A stretch of 64,000 nt of DNA from Zeugodacus cucurbitae (lineage: Eukaryota; Arthropoda; Insecta; Diptera; Tephritidae): positions 52,879,501-52,943,500 of the forward strand of contig NC_071667.1 of the NCBI RefSeq assembly GCF_028554725.1. The letters are read 5' to 3'. The position numbers and the translations under genes are program-made. Positions 25,501 through 37,500 of the stretch are shown here, in pieces (position 1 is the stretch's first letter; the number at the start of each line of letters is the position of its first letter). The notes beneath the pieces are model-generated. The model did no database searches. It was not told where the DNA came from and was given only the letters and a program-made list of their open reading frames with translations.

Positions 25501-28500
25501 CTTCGGATACCACAATCGAAGATATAAAGTTTTACATCTCGTCGAAATTAAAAATTAACGATATTGATATTGATGTGAGAAAATTTAACTTTAAATACGA
25601 AAGAAACATATCTTCTTTCAAGATTGGCGTTTCAGCTGTTAATTTTCAATTGCTACTTGATGAATCATTTTGGCCACCTGGTGCTTTCGTGCGCGAATTC
25701 GAGCAAAAGCAACAAAAACAAACTGTAATTGCTCATATTCCAAAAAATGCCGCGGATTCAAAAAACTAATTATAAAAAATTCATTACAAATTCACTATCA
25801 AAATGTAAGGGGTTTAAATACAAAATTAAAAGAATTGTATTTGAACAGCACTAATTGTAATTTTAAAGTCGTCGCTTTTACTGAAACTTGGCTTAAACCT
25901 CATATCTTTGATAACGAAATATTAAATAGTGAATTTCAAATCTTTAGATGCGATCGACTGAACAGAGTCGGGGGGGGTGTATTATTTGCTGTGCATTCTT
26001 CAATTCCATCTGAAGAAGTAGAAGTTCCTCATGCGGACTTTATTGAATTTAAGTGCATACGAATTTGTATTAATAAATGTTCTATTTATCTAACTTTATC
26101 TTATATTCCGCCTCAATCGGACTTATCTGTATATACGCAGCATGTTTCTTTAATAAATAATGTTTTTTCAATTGCTAAGAATACTGATTACATAATTGTT
26201 CTAGGCGATTTCAATTTACCGTGTGTATCTTGGAAATCTGTTGACGATTGCATTACCCCTTTTTGCACTCGTTTAAGCTTTAATGAGTTTTTGGAAGAAA
26301 TGTCTGGGATGGGTCTTAACCAAATTAACTTAATACCGAACAAGTTTGGTAAATTCTTAGATTTGGTCTATGTTGATAATACTTCAACAGTTTCTGTGGT
26401 CCGATCTGATCCTTTAGTTTTGCCAGAGGACTCTTATCACCCTGCCTTGGAAATTAATATCGAAATCATAGACGAATTACTTGTATGCAACAAACAGGAC
26501 CTTTGTTCTCGGTTCAACTTTGCGAAAGCTAACTTCAAAAAGATTAATTGTGAACTTTCTAAATTGACTTGGCCTGATTATAGTGGTAATATTGAATTAA
26601 ATGTATCACATTTTAATGAAACAATTTTTAATATTTTTGAAAGATTTGTTCCGAAATGTTTTATTATCAAAAGAAAAAGTTCAAATTTGTGGTATTCGAA
26701 TGAGCTATGTAAATTAAAAAATAAAAAAGCTCGTGCTTTTAAACTTTATAAAAGAACTGGAGCTCTTGTTGACTATTTAAAATATTCTAAATTGCGTCGT
26801 CAGTTTGAGGAACTTAACAAAAAATGTTATAAAAACTACATAATCAAAGTAAAAAATAATATTATTCGTAATCCGAAATTGTTTTATGGTTTCGTTAACT
26901 CCAAACGCAGGATTTCAAATTTTCCGTCCGCGATGAAATATAAATCAACAATGTCATGTGACAATTATATTATTTCTAATATGTTTGCAGAATTCTTCAA
27001 ATCCAATTATTGTTCAAACTACCCTATGAATGTGCCATATCATCAAGTGTTATGTCCGAGTACTGTAATTAATACACCAATTATTTCTGAAACAGATGTC
27101 TTAAATTATTTAGTTACGTTAAAAGATTCGTTTAAATATGGCCCTGATATGATTCCCTCAAGCTTTCTTAAAAATTGCGCAAAATATATCTATCTGCCCT
27201 TAACTAAGCTTTTTAACCTATCTCTTAAACAAGGTATTTTTCCGTCAATGTGGAAAAACTCTTTTATATTACCTTTGCATAAAAGTGGAGTTAGATCATC
27301 TGTTGAGAACTATAGGGGGATAGCTAAAATGTCAGCTATACCCAAATTTTTGAAGCTATTGTCACTGACCAAATAACTTTCTTAATCTCTCCTTTAATTT
27401 CATTCTCTCAGCATGGATTTTGTAAAGGGAAATCTACAGTAACTAACTTGCTTGAATTTGTAAACCATGTGTCAATGGGTTTTAGGGATAATAAGAATAC
27501 TGATGTTATATATACAGACTTTAGTAAAGCATTCGATAGAGTAAACCACTCAATTCTTTTGCAAAAACTGAATCTTCTTGGTTTTCAACCAAGACTTCTT
27601 GAATGGGTATCCTCATATCTTACTAACAGAAAACAACAAGTTTTATTTAATAATACTTTATCCGATTCAATTAGTGTCACTTCAGGGGTTCCACAGGGTA
27701 GTCATCTCGGCCCGATTCTGTTCTTGTTGTTCATCAATGATATACCTTCAGTAATTAAGTTTTCAGAAATTTTATTATATGCGGATGATGTAAAACTTTT
27801 TAAATCATATACTTCTCATAACGAAAGGACTGAGTTGCAATCGGATTTAAATAATTTAGTTACTTGGTGTCACAAAAATGATATGCCACTGAATCTTAAA
27901 AAATGTAAAACGATGTGCTTTTCCCGTAGAACTGTTGATCTTTCCCCCTATGTAATAAATAACTTCAGTTTAGAGCAAGTTTTTAGCTTTGTTGATTTAG
28001 GAGTTAATATGGACCCTAAACTAAATTTTAATTCTCATGTAAATTCAATTGTCTTAAAAGCTAAAGGTGCTCTTAGCTTTGTTAAACGTTGGTCTAAAGA
28101 ATTTAGTGATCCGTATATTACTAAAATTCTTTTTACAACATTGGTAAGGCCTATATTGGAGTATGGTTCTGTGGTATGGAATCCTAGCTATCAATCCCAT
28201 TCTGATAAGCTTGAGTCCGTTCAAAAACAATTTTTACTTTTTGCTTTAGGCCACTTACATTGGGATTCAAGATTGAATCTTCCCCCGTATACTAGTCGTT
28301 TAAAACTTATAAATCTTCCCACACTCACTAGTCGCAGAGAAATGCTAGGTATAATTTTTCTAGTAAAACTTCTGAATGGTTTAGTTTGTAGTTCATTCCT
28401 TTTGTCTGATATTAAGTTTAATGTCCCATTGCGTTCATCCAGGCAGTTTAGACCATTATTTCTAAAATCTTCTAGAACAAATTTTGAGTTAAATGAACCA

Positions 28501-31500
28501 TTCTGCCGAATATGTCATGATTTTAATTCGCATTCCAGCACATTTGATCCATCTGACTCAATATTTAGCATCAAAAAAACTATTTTGTCTTCTCTTAATA
28601 AATAATATTCAGAAATTTTTAACTTTTTGTTTTTATAAATTTTTAAATCTCAGCTGTTGAAATGTTTCTTTCTGTAGCTGAGCAGTTTGAGAACCGGACG
28701 CTTAAAAATCTCTTGCCTTTCTAGACTCGGCAAATTCCGCTCGTATGCGGACTGCGCCCCACGCGTCGGTTGGGCGGGTGGAGGGTAATCGTTTGGGTTA
28801 ATAATAATAATAATAATATATGTAGTCCCTGTAGTTAGTGGTTCAACAAAACGTAGAAAAATTGTTTAAAAGGTTTACTAAAATTTTCTCTACTAATTAC
28901 TTTCTACTAATTAAAATCGCTCATTAATTTTAAATGTTGGTCTCGAACGAATGAGGTGTGTGGTAGAAATTATTTCAAAACCGTTATATTTAATACCCTT
29001 GAATTGTTTGTTTACATTTTTAATTATTGTCCTTTAATGCGCCACAATATACAAGTATATGGGATTTCAGTAAGCAGCTTAGTAGTATCGTCGTCGCCTT
29101 GCTGTTTGTTTTCCGATTTACGATGACAACTTGCCGTTAAAGTGTTTGTTGTAAAAGCTTTTGTTTGTATTTAATCTACCAGTGTGGTATATATTATATA
29201 AGTATACATATATGGCATTATATATAAATGAATATTTGTATTGTATTTGTATATATAAATCAAACTTCGAGGTATAAAGTTACAAATGTTATTATTGTTG
29301 TTTTAGTCTCTCAGTCCTGAATTATTGTATACTCGTATTTGTTAGTAGTAATTATTTTAGCTTAAATTACATGTCTCTTATTTGCATAATTACATTTGTA
29401 GGCCATTTAGCTTTGTAATTGTTTGTCGATATGGAAACACTTTGTGTGTACTACACCAGTCTTTAATATCTTGGGAATCGTTTAAAACCGTTATTAGATT
29501 TCTTTGACTGTTTTGAGGAACAACAAGTAAGGAAAGGTTAAGTTCGGGTGCAACCGAACATTTTATACTCTCTCAATTTATTGCTATATTATTATTAAGA
29601 TAACACATAATTTGACTCATATATTCCGCATAATGTCCAATACAATACCGAAAATCATCATATATAGTACATAGGCTGAGGTAATACATACATTGTATCT
29701 AATATTATATGCTCACTTAATTTGGCTAAGATATTTCACATATAATTAGCTATATGAGAGCTAGGGGAAGTTATGACCCGATTTTAACCATTTCTGGTAC
29801 AGAGACACACTATTAGAAGAAAAATATGTCCTCTGAATTAAATTAAGAGAGATTTACCGATATTTTCGGTTCTTCATATTCGATATCCGGGGCATTGAAA
29901 TGTTATAGTCCGATTTCGACAATTTTTTCACAATTGATGATACGGATCATACACGGTATTTGTGTAAGTTTTTATTTCCTTACCTTCATTGGTTTCATGC
30001 GTAGATATTATAAAGTGAAGGAATAAGATGGAATTCAAAATTGAGTTATATGAAAAGTAGTCGTGGTTGTGAACCGATTTCATTCATTTTCCACACGTGT
30101 CATCAGGGTGTCAAGAAAATATTATATACCGAATTTCATTGAAATCTGTCGAGTAGTTCCTGAGATATGGCTTTTGACCATAAGTGGGCGATGGCACGCC
30201 CATTTTCAATTTTGTAAAAAAATCTGAGTGCAGCTTCTTTCTGCTATTTCTTCTGTAACATTTAGTGTTTCTGACGTTCATCGTTAGTGAGTTAACGCAA
30301 TTTAAATAATTTTCAACCTATCCCTTGTATAGGAGGTGGGCGTGGTTATTATTCGATTTCTTTAATTTTTGGACTGTATTAGGAAGTGGCTAAAAAAAAC
30401 GACTGCAGAAATCACTTTCCCAAAAAAAATTACATCCAAATATGGCCCTTACTAGGACGGTCCTTTGTACCAAATTTTACTTTTATGACTTCGTTATGAC
30501 ACTTTTGTGTGTTTTCGGTTTTCGCCATTTCGTGGCAGTCGTCCATTTCGAAAGCAACCCTCTCACGGTCCCAAGGCAAATGTGTGCCAAGTTTCGTCAA
30601 GATATCTCAATTTTTACTTAAGTTATCCATTGCACGGACGGACGGACAGACAGACATTCAAATTTTGACTCGTCCCGTCGCCCTGATCATTGGGATATAT
30701 ATAACCCTATATCTAACTCGTTTAGTTTTATGACTTAGAAACAACCGTTATGTGAACAAAACTATAATACTCTCTTAGCAACTTTTGTTGCGAGAGTATA
30801 AAAATAATTGGGAGTGTGTGCGATGTACGAAGTTTGGGCGTTAATTTCTTGGTAATTAGATACGTTGGAAGTAGCTATTAGTCATATTTGATTCTTAATA
30901 ACTTGGAAAGTGGCGAAACGAATAAACAAGTTCAAGACTCTCTTAAATTAAAATTGTATAAAAATACTTGTCTTTTACTTCCAAACATATGTCAGTCTCG
31001 TCAAAAAATCGCTTCCAGCAGGCGAACTTTTGAGATCTGAAAACCGAAAAACACAGCCTTGCCATCTTTCACATTGATTTGTGCTATTCCTAAAATTCAT
31101 CCTTCAAAAGCTTTACTACATAATTAATATCAAGTTAGTCGATTTTTCCTCATTCATTTCCAGATGATTGTTGTTTCTTTGGATTTTTTCCATACTTTGA
31201 ATTCGGTTTATTAATTGGATATATTATCAGATATCGGCGCGAAAATTTCAGTTTCGGACGCTCATCGACTGTGACTCACGTGGCAACCACTTTGCATACA
31301 GTTTACTGATACTCAACTATTCATGAAAGATAAGGTCTATATAATAATATAATACCTTTTATATAGACTTTGGTGCTTTGACTTATTCCTACCAAACTCT
31401 TATAAAACACTTCAACATGCACTGGTGGTTTCCAAAATGACAACTTGGAACTCTGAACAAATAAGTAGATTCTTCTATTTATGTAAGCAGAGAGCTAGTT

Positions 31501-34500
31501 CGACAGGACTGGGGTACCATTAGATACCTCAAAATATGATATCAGAATGTATCATTTCATAGCACCAACTGATCCAATTTACGAATCTAAAACTATTTGA
31601 TCCTTCGAAAGGGGAAGTAAAGGTGAAGCATCTAAAGTTAATTTAAACTTTAGTTTTAATCTACTGTTGATCTCGAATTCTACTTCTCATATTCAGATTG
31701 ATTTTTCGACAGATTGGTCCAAAATTCTGAGATCATGCTCCGTTCTACCGATGCGTAAGAAACAATTTAGTGAAATAATGTCTATCTTACTAACATTAAT
31801 CTCCAATCATTATCAAGTACTTTCATAGATTTGACTCAAAATGGCGAAAATATATTTATTAGATCTAATTAGTTATTAGGTAGTAAAGCGTAGAAGTAAT
31901 GATCTCATTTTGATTACCATCTCAAATGACTTAGAAATTATGGAAATTAATATCAATATCCAAACAAAAAAGGATTTCTCTGTAGATTATAAAAAGAATA
32001 TCGCTCGAATATCCAAATATGGAGTATGAGCTAAACTCAGAAATAAAAATTAATAATTTTACCTTGAACGCTCATATGACATTCAGTATTTATGTATATT
32101 CTTAAATAATCAATCAATAACACTTAACACTATTTAGGTGTTTTACAGGTACTTTATCGCTATTAAATTTCATAAATAGAAATTTCATAGTAAAAAGTTG
32201 CCACTTAATCAGATTACCACACTTTTTAGTGAATTAATGCCGCTCATAAACTTATCAGCTCAAATGTAATTAAACTAATTAATGGAATACAAATTTTGTG
32301 CAACCGCAACTTTGCGAAGCCGAAGCGTATAAATGGTGATAGCGAAAATCATAGGCGAATGCGGCGGCGCTGCAGAGCTTGCAACCAACGACAGCCGCTC
32401 AAAGGAATGCGCGCAAAATGCCGCACGGAATTTACATAAAGTAATTGAATGGAAAATAAATTGTTGTAAGTGCACAAATACTGCGAAGCCAATGAAATGT
32501 CAGGATATGGCATGCAGGATGCAGGATACAGGCATGAAAAGCTGTCATGTGGTTGGCGTCGCAATCGCTTTTAAAATACATACTACTTAGTACGCGATTA
32601 TCAGTGGGTAAATTTAATATACTAGCACATATTAGAGCATAATATTTGAAGCCATATTTAAAATATGTTCACTAAATGGCTGAGTTTTTTCAATGCAGAA
32701 ATTTAAATTACGTACCCGAGAAGTGTCTTCAACATTGAATTTTATGAGGGGCGGAGAAATACTATGGAAATATCAGAAATAACATGTTGATTCAATCAAA
32801 CAAGATTCTCTGTCTTTAGACATGATAACTTCTCATTTAACTTTAACATAATTTAACAATTAAACAAAGAAGATTTTGAGTCGGATCTCAGTGTTTAGTG
32901 GTAGTATATTTCCACTAAATTTGGTAATAATAGTTTGTTTGGCATCCTGATGTTACGAGAGGAAAATGGGAGAAATCTGTTTAAAACCACGCCTACTTCC
33001 CATATAACTCAATTTTGAGTTCAATCTGATTTAATCCCTTTGCAATGTATAAATTGAGAACCAATTAACATGTCGTAATCAGACTTTGTATAACTACTAC
33101 ATTGTAGGACTGGCATTGTTTATTTAAAACTGATCTAAATCGAACCATCGGACCCTGATATCGAATATGAGGTCCTCAGTGCTTGTGGGTTTTCAAACAT
33201 ACCCTGAGCTTTATCCCATCTATACTATCTATACTAATATTATAAAGAGGAAAGATTTGTTTTTTTTGTTTGTTTGTCTAGAATAGGCTCCGAAAATACT
33301 GTACCGATTTGAACCTGAGTGACATAGGCTATATTTAGTTTAAAAAAAAATAGGGTTCCTTACCAAAACTCCGATAATGTAAAAAAAAATACCAAAAAAC
33401 TTTCTTTAATCGCGAATGCTGCTAAAACGATTGAAGATATAACAAAGTGATGTACTACAATTTTGTCATTATCTACAAAAAACGTCGCGACATCATATCT
33501 CTAACTATTATAGTTTTGTCACAATAAACGATTTTATATAAAAAATTAATTAAAGTACCACTACATGAAAGGGCTTTTTATTTATACCTTATCGAAATAA
33601 ATTATTTATTATTTAAGATCGCTTCAAAACCTTTATATATATTTTTTTTTGAATTATTAGATTCTGACATTCCATTCAAAAGATATCACGAGTTAAAAAT
33701 TTTGAAATTTTTCGGCGGCTAACTATGCGTTGTAGAGTTGTAGGCGTCACTCGGGCACGGGGGTACGGGAGGGGGGTTAAGATCACTCGCACGGTCGGCT
33801 CCCTACTGAATGGTCGTGTGCGGAATTAAAAAAAAATTGTCGCTTGATAATAATATATATAAAAAAATAATATTTTGAAGGTCGTCATTGTTGCTTTGTT
33901 ATAATATTTTTGTTATTGTTCAATTGTACTCGTATAAGGTTGTGTCGATAGGTCAAATCAATTTGTAACAAATAATGAAAGGCTAAGTTCGGGTTCAACC
34001 GAACATTTTATACACTTGGAATTTATTGCTATATTTTTATAAAGATCACACACAATTTGACCAATACATTCGGTATAAAGTCCAATAGAAAATCATCATA
34101 TATGATATATATATAGTATAGCTGATGTAATTCCAGAACCAATTCCACTCATTTTCACCACCAAGGTTAACGGGAATAGGCGAAACTTGGCACCTGTTAG
34201 TAGGCAAACAATTCGGCCTTGAAATTACTCCTAAATTGCAGGTGAACGAAACTCCAGTCGGCAAAATCGCCAAAAAAAAGAGCTATAACGAAGATTTTCC
34301 AAATATTCAAGAAGTCGCTGGAGGTACTGCACAGGACTTTAAAAGATCTTGATTGTCGATGAACGTTTTTGGTGGAGTCAGAATTCTGTTAGCAGGTGAT
34401 TTACGCCAGACTCTTCCAATTACTGACGGGCTAATCGCATTCCTAAAATCATTAAATTTGTGGCGACACATAAAGAATCGCCAATTAACAACAAACATAT

Positions 34501-37500
34501 GAGTGTTTTTGCAACTATATCAAATTGCGATTGTAGAAGCAGTTGGCAGTTGACACCTCGATGGACTAATAGCATTTCCAACTGATTTCTGTCACTTCAT
34601 TGACTCGAAAGAGAAGTTTTCCTGACATGAAACCTCAAAATGATAACCATAAATGACGGATTGAATGACCTATATTGGTGGTAAAAAAAATATATCGATG
34701 ATCTTAATGCGACAATTTAGAATTTCGGTCCAAGAGAGTTGACACAGCTACAAACCAGGATGACGTAGTCAATTATCCCAAACTATTTAAAATGCCTGTA
34801 CTATCACCACTCACTTTGTAATTAAAAGTAGTGTGAGTTGTCATCATGCTGCGTAACATGAATCAACCTCGAGTAATCAATATCGTCGCCGAAGCCAATA
34901 TTGGACCAACTTAATTTAATGTATACCTTAGCCACAAAAACGTGTGGCCGGGTCTGCTAGTGTATAATATAATATATCGGTTAATATGAGAGTTATCTTA
35001 GCAAAAGTAAGTGAGTATCTTGATATAATGAAGCTTGGTGTCGAGAATGAGTGAAATCGGTACAAGAACGGGAACGCTCCCTAGATTTATATTTGGCCAA
35101 TGTCTGTCTTCTCGATGTCTTTCCCCCACACCATATGGGGAATATTTTATGTCACTACAACAAGTACAGTTTGTTTACCTATTCTGTGGAACTAAAATAT
35201 AATTAGGGATGATAATTGAAATAACTGAAAAATCATGGTTACAGAGAGTCTCCGTTATTTGGACACAAAAAATAATTTGGAAGCCTTAATTCTTCTGAAA
35301 TTTTTCATCATCTAAATTATTTTAAGTTGCATAATTTTGTGACACAGTGTAGTCAGTTTGCCATTTTGTTATTTCTAGTCTACACATATCTCATCGCACC
35401 CTTTCCTTTGTTATTCTAATATTGTATGTGATTGGCGTTGCAACCGTTTAGCCGGTTATAGCCGAATCGACGATAGTGCGCCACCTCTCTCTCTCCTTCG
35501 CAGTTCGGCGCCAGTTGGAGATCCCAAGCTTAACCAGGTCGCTCTCCACCTGGTCCCTCCAACGGAGTGGAGGCCTTCCTCTTCCTCGGCTTCCTCCGGC
35601 GGGTACTGCATCGAACAGTTTCAGGGCTGGAGTGTTTTCGTCCATTCGGACAACATGACCTAGCCAGCGTAGCCGCTGTCTTTTTATTCGCTGAACTATG
35701 TCAATGTCGTCGTATAACTCGTACAGCTCATCGTTCCATCGTCTGCGGTATTCGCCGTTGCCAATGTTCTGAGGACCATAAATCTTGCGCAAAATTTTCC
35801 TCTCGAAAACTCCTAGTGTCGTCTCATCTGATGTTGACATCGTCCAAGCTTCTGCACCGTAGAGCAGGACGGGAATGATAAGCGACTTGTAGAGCTTGAT
35901 TTTGGTTCGTCGAGAGAGGACTTTACTGTTCAATTGCCTACTCAGTCCAAAGTAGCATCTGTTGGCAAGAGTTATTCTGCGCTGGATTTCGAGGCTGACA
36001 TTGTTCGTGTTGTTGATGCTGGTTCCCAGGTATACGAAATTATCTACGACCTCGAAGTTATGACTGTCAACAGTGACGTGGGAGCCAAGACGCGAATGCG
36101 CCGACTGTTTGCTTGATGACAGGAGATATTTCGTCTTGTCCTCATTCACCTCCAGACCCATTCGCTTCGCCTCCTTATCCATGCGGGAAAAAGCAGAACA
36201 AACGGCGCGGTTGTTGCTTCCGATGATATCAATATCATCGGCGTACGCCAGGAGCTGTACACTCTTGTAGAAGATTGTACCTTCTCGGTTTAGCTCTGCA
36301 GCTCTTATAATTTTTGCCAGCATCAGGTTAAAGAAGTCGCACGATAGTGAGTCACCTTGTCTGAAACCTCGTTTGGTATCGAACGGCTCGGAGAGGTCCT
36401 TCCCAATCATGACGGAGCTTTTGGTGTTGCTCAGCGTCAATTTACACAGCCGTATTAGTTTTGCGGGGATACCAAATTCAGACATCGCGGCGTAAAGGCA
36501 GCTCCTTTTCGTGCTGTCGAAAGCAGCTTTAAAATCGACAAAAAGGTGGTGTGTGTCGATCCTCTTTTCACGGGTCTTCTCCAAAATTTGGCTCATGGTG
36601 AATATCTGGTCAGTTGTCGATTTTCCAGGTCTAAAGCCACACTGATAAGGTCCAATCAGTTTGTTGACGGTGGGCTTTAGTCTTTCACACAGTACGCTCG
36701 ATAGAACCTTGTATGCGATATTTAGGAGGCTGATCCCACGGTAATTGGCGCAGATTGTGGGATCTCCCTTTTTATGGATTGGGCAGAGCACACTGAGATT
36801 CCAATCGTCAGGCATGCTTTCTTCCGACCATATTCTGCAAAGAAGCTGATGCATGCACCTTATCAGTTCTTCGCCGCCGTATTTGAATAGTTCTGCCGGT
36901 AATCTATCGGCCCCCGCTGCTTTGTTGTTCTTCAAGCGGGTAATTGCTATTCGAATTTCTTCATGGTCGGGTAATGGAACATCTGTTCCATCGTCATCGA
37001 TTGGGGGATCGGGTTCGACATCTCCTGGTGTTGTACTCTCACTGCCATTCAGCAGGTCGGAGAAGTGTTCCCTCCATAATCCCAGTATGCCCTGGACATC
37101 GGTTACCAGATTACCACCTTGGTCTCTACATGAGGATGCTCCGGTCTTGAAACCTTCGTTAAGTCGCTTCATTTTTTCATAAAATTTTCGAGCATCACCT
37201 CTGTCTGCCAGCTTCTCAAGCTCTTCGTACTCACGCATTTCGGCCTCTTTCTTTTTTTGTCTGCAGATGCGTCTCGCTTCCCTCTTCAGCTCTAATATTA
37301 TATAGCTATTCTAATATTACTGAATCGAAATTGCTTCTGCGTTTTTGTTTTTGCAACTCACTGTCAAAGCTTGTCAGTTGGCATATTTACGTTGCTGGAA
37401 TATTAAGACAACTTAATTTTTGCGAAAGCATTTTCGAGTGAAAAAGAATGGCGAATAAAATAGAAATTTAGACCAGTATTAGTTTGTAGACTTTAGTAGA

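Larger units (their letters stand above)
24700..28818 (+). mobile_element. CR1/jockey-type non-LTR retrotransposon, nearly complete
   Basis: Two overlapping-frame ORFs are followed by a 3' UTR and a (TAA)n tail (28798-28818). ORF1 has a PHD-like finger, and ORF2 has an endonuclease and RT but no RNase H, which fits CR1/jockey-like elements. The 3' UTR is GC-richer than its surroundings and has a CCGC/GCGG hairpin near 28738-28748. The left boundary is uncertain, and no target duplication was identified. Same-strand orientation is opposite to Cow. Only one frame break was found in ORF2, so the copy is young. Confidence 0.85.
33228..34960 (+). mobile_element. Helitron 1, degenerate, with helicase relic
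   Basis: The 5' end reads TCTATACTAATATTATAAAG followed by AGGAAAGATTTG, a well-known insect Helitron 5' terminus. The 3' end is CTAG at 34957-34960, with a CCACA/TGTGG hairpin just upstream (34932-34947). It is flanked by A at 33227 and T at 34961, as expected for insertion between A and T without duplication. Inside, 34270-34880 retains pieces of the Pif1-like helicase. A fragment of the dispersed repeat (33,973-34,140) is nested in it. Confidence 0.8.

Noticed and set aside
24715..28656. CAGCTG present in both UTRs of the CR1-like element as part of the inverted pairing
   Set aside because: The order relative to the 15-bp complementary segment is not inverted; CAGCTG is palindromic by itself.
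32333..32590. 85-residue plus-strand frame in a less AT-rich patch
   Set aside because: No conserved domain, no matching splice context, and equally long frames exist on the other strand.
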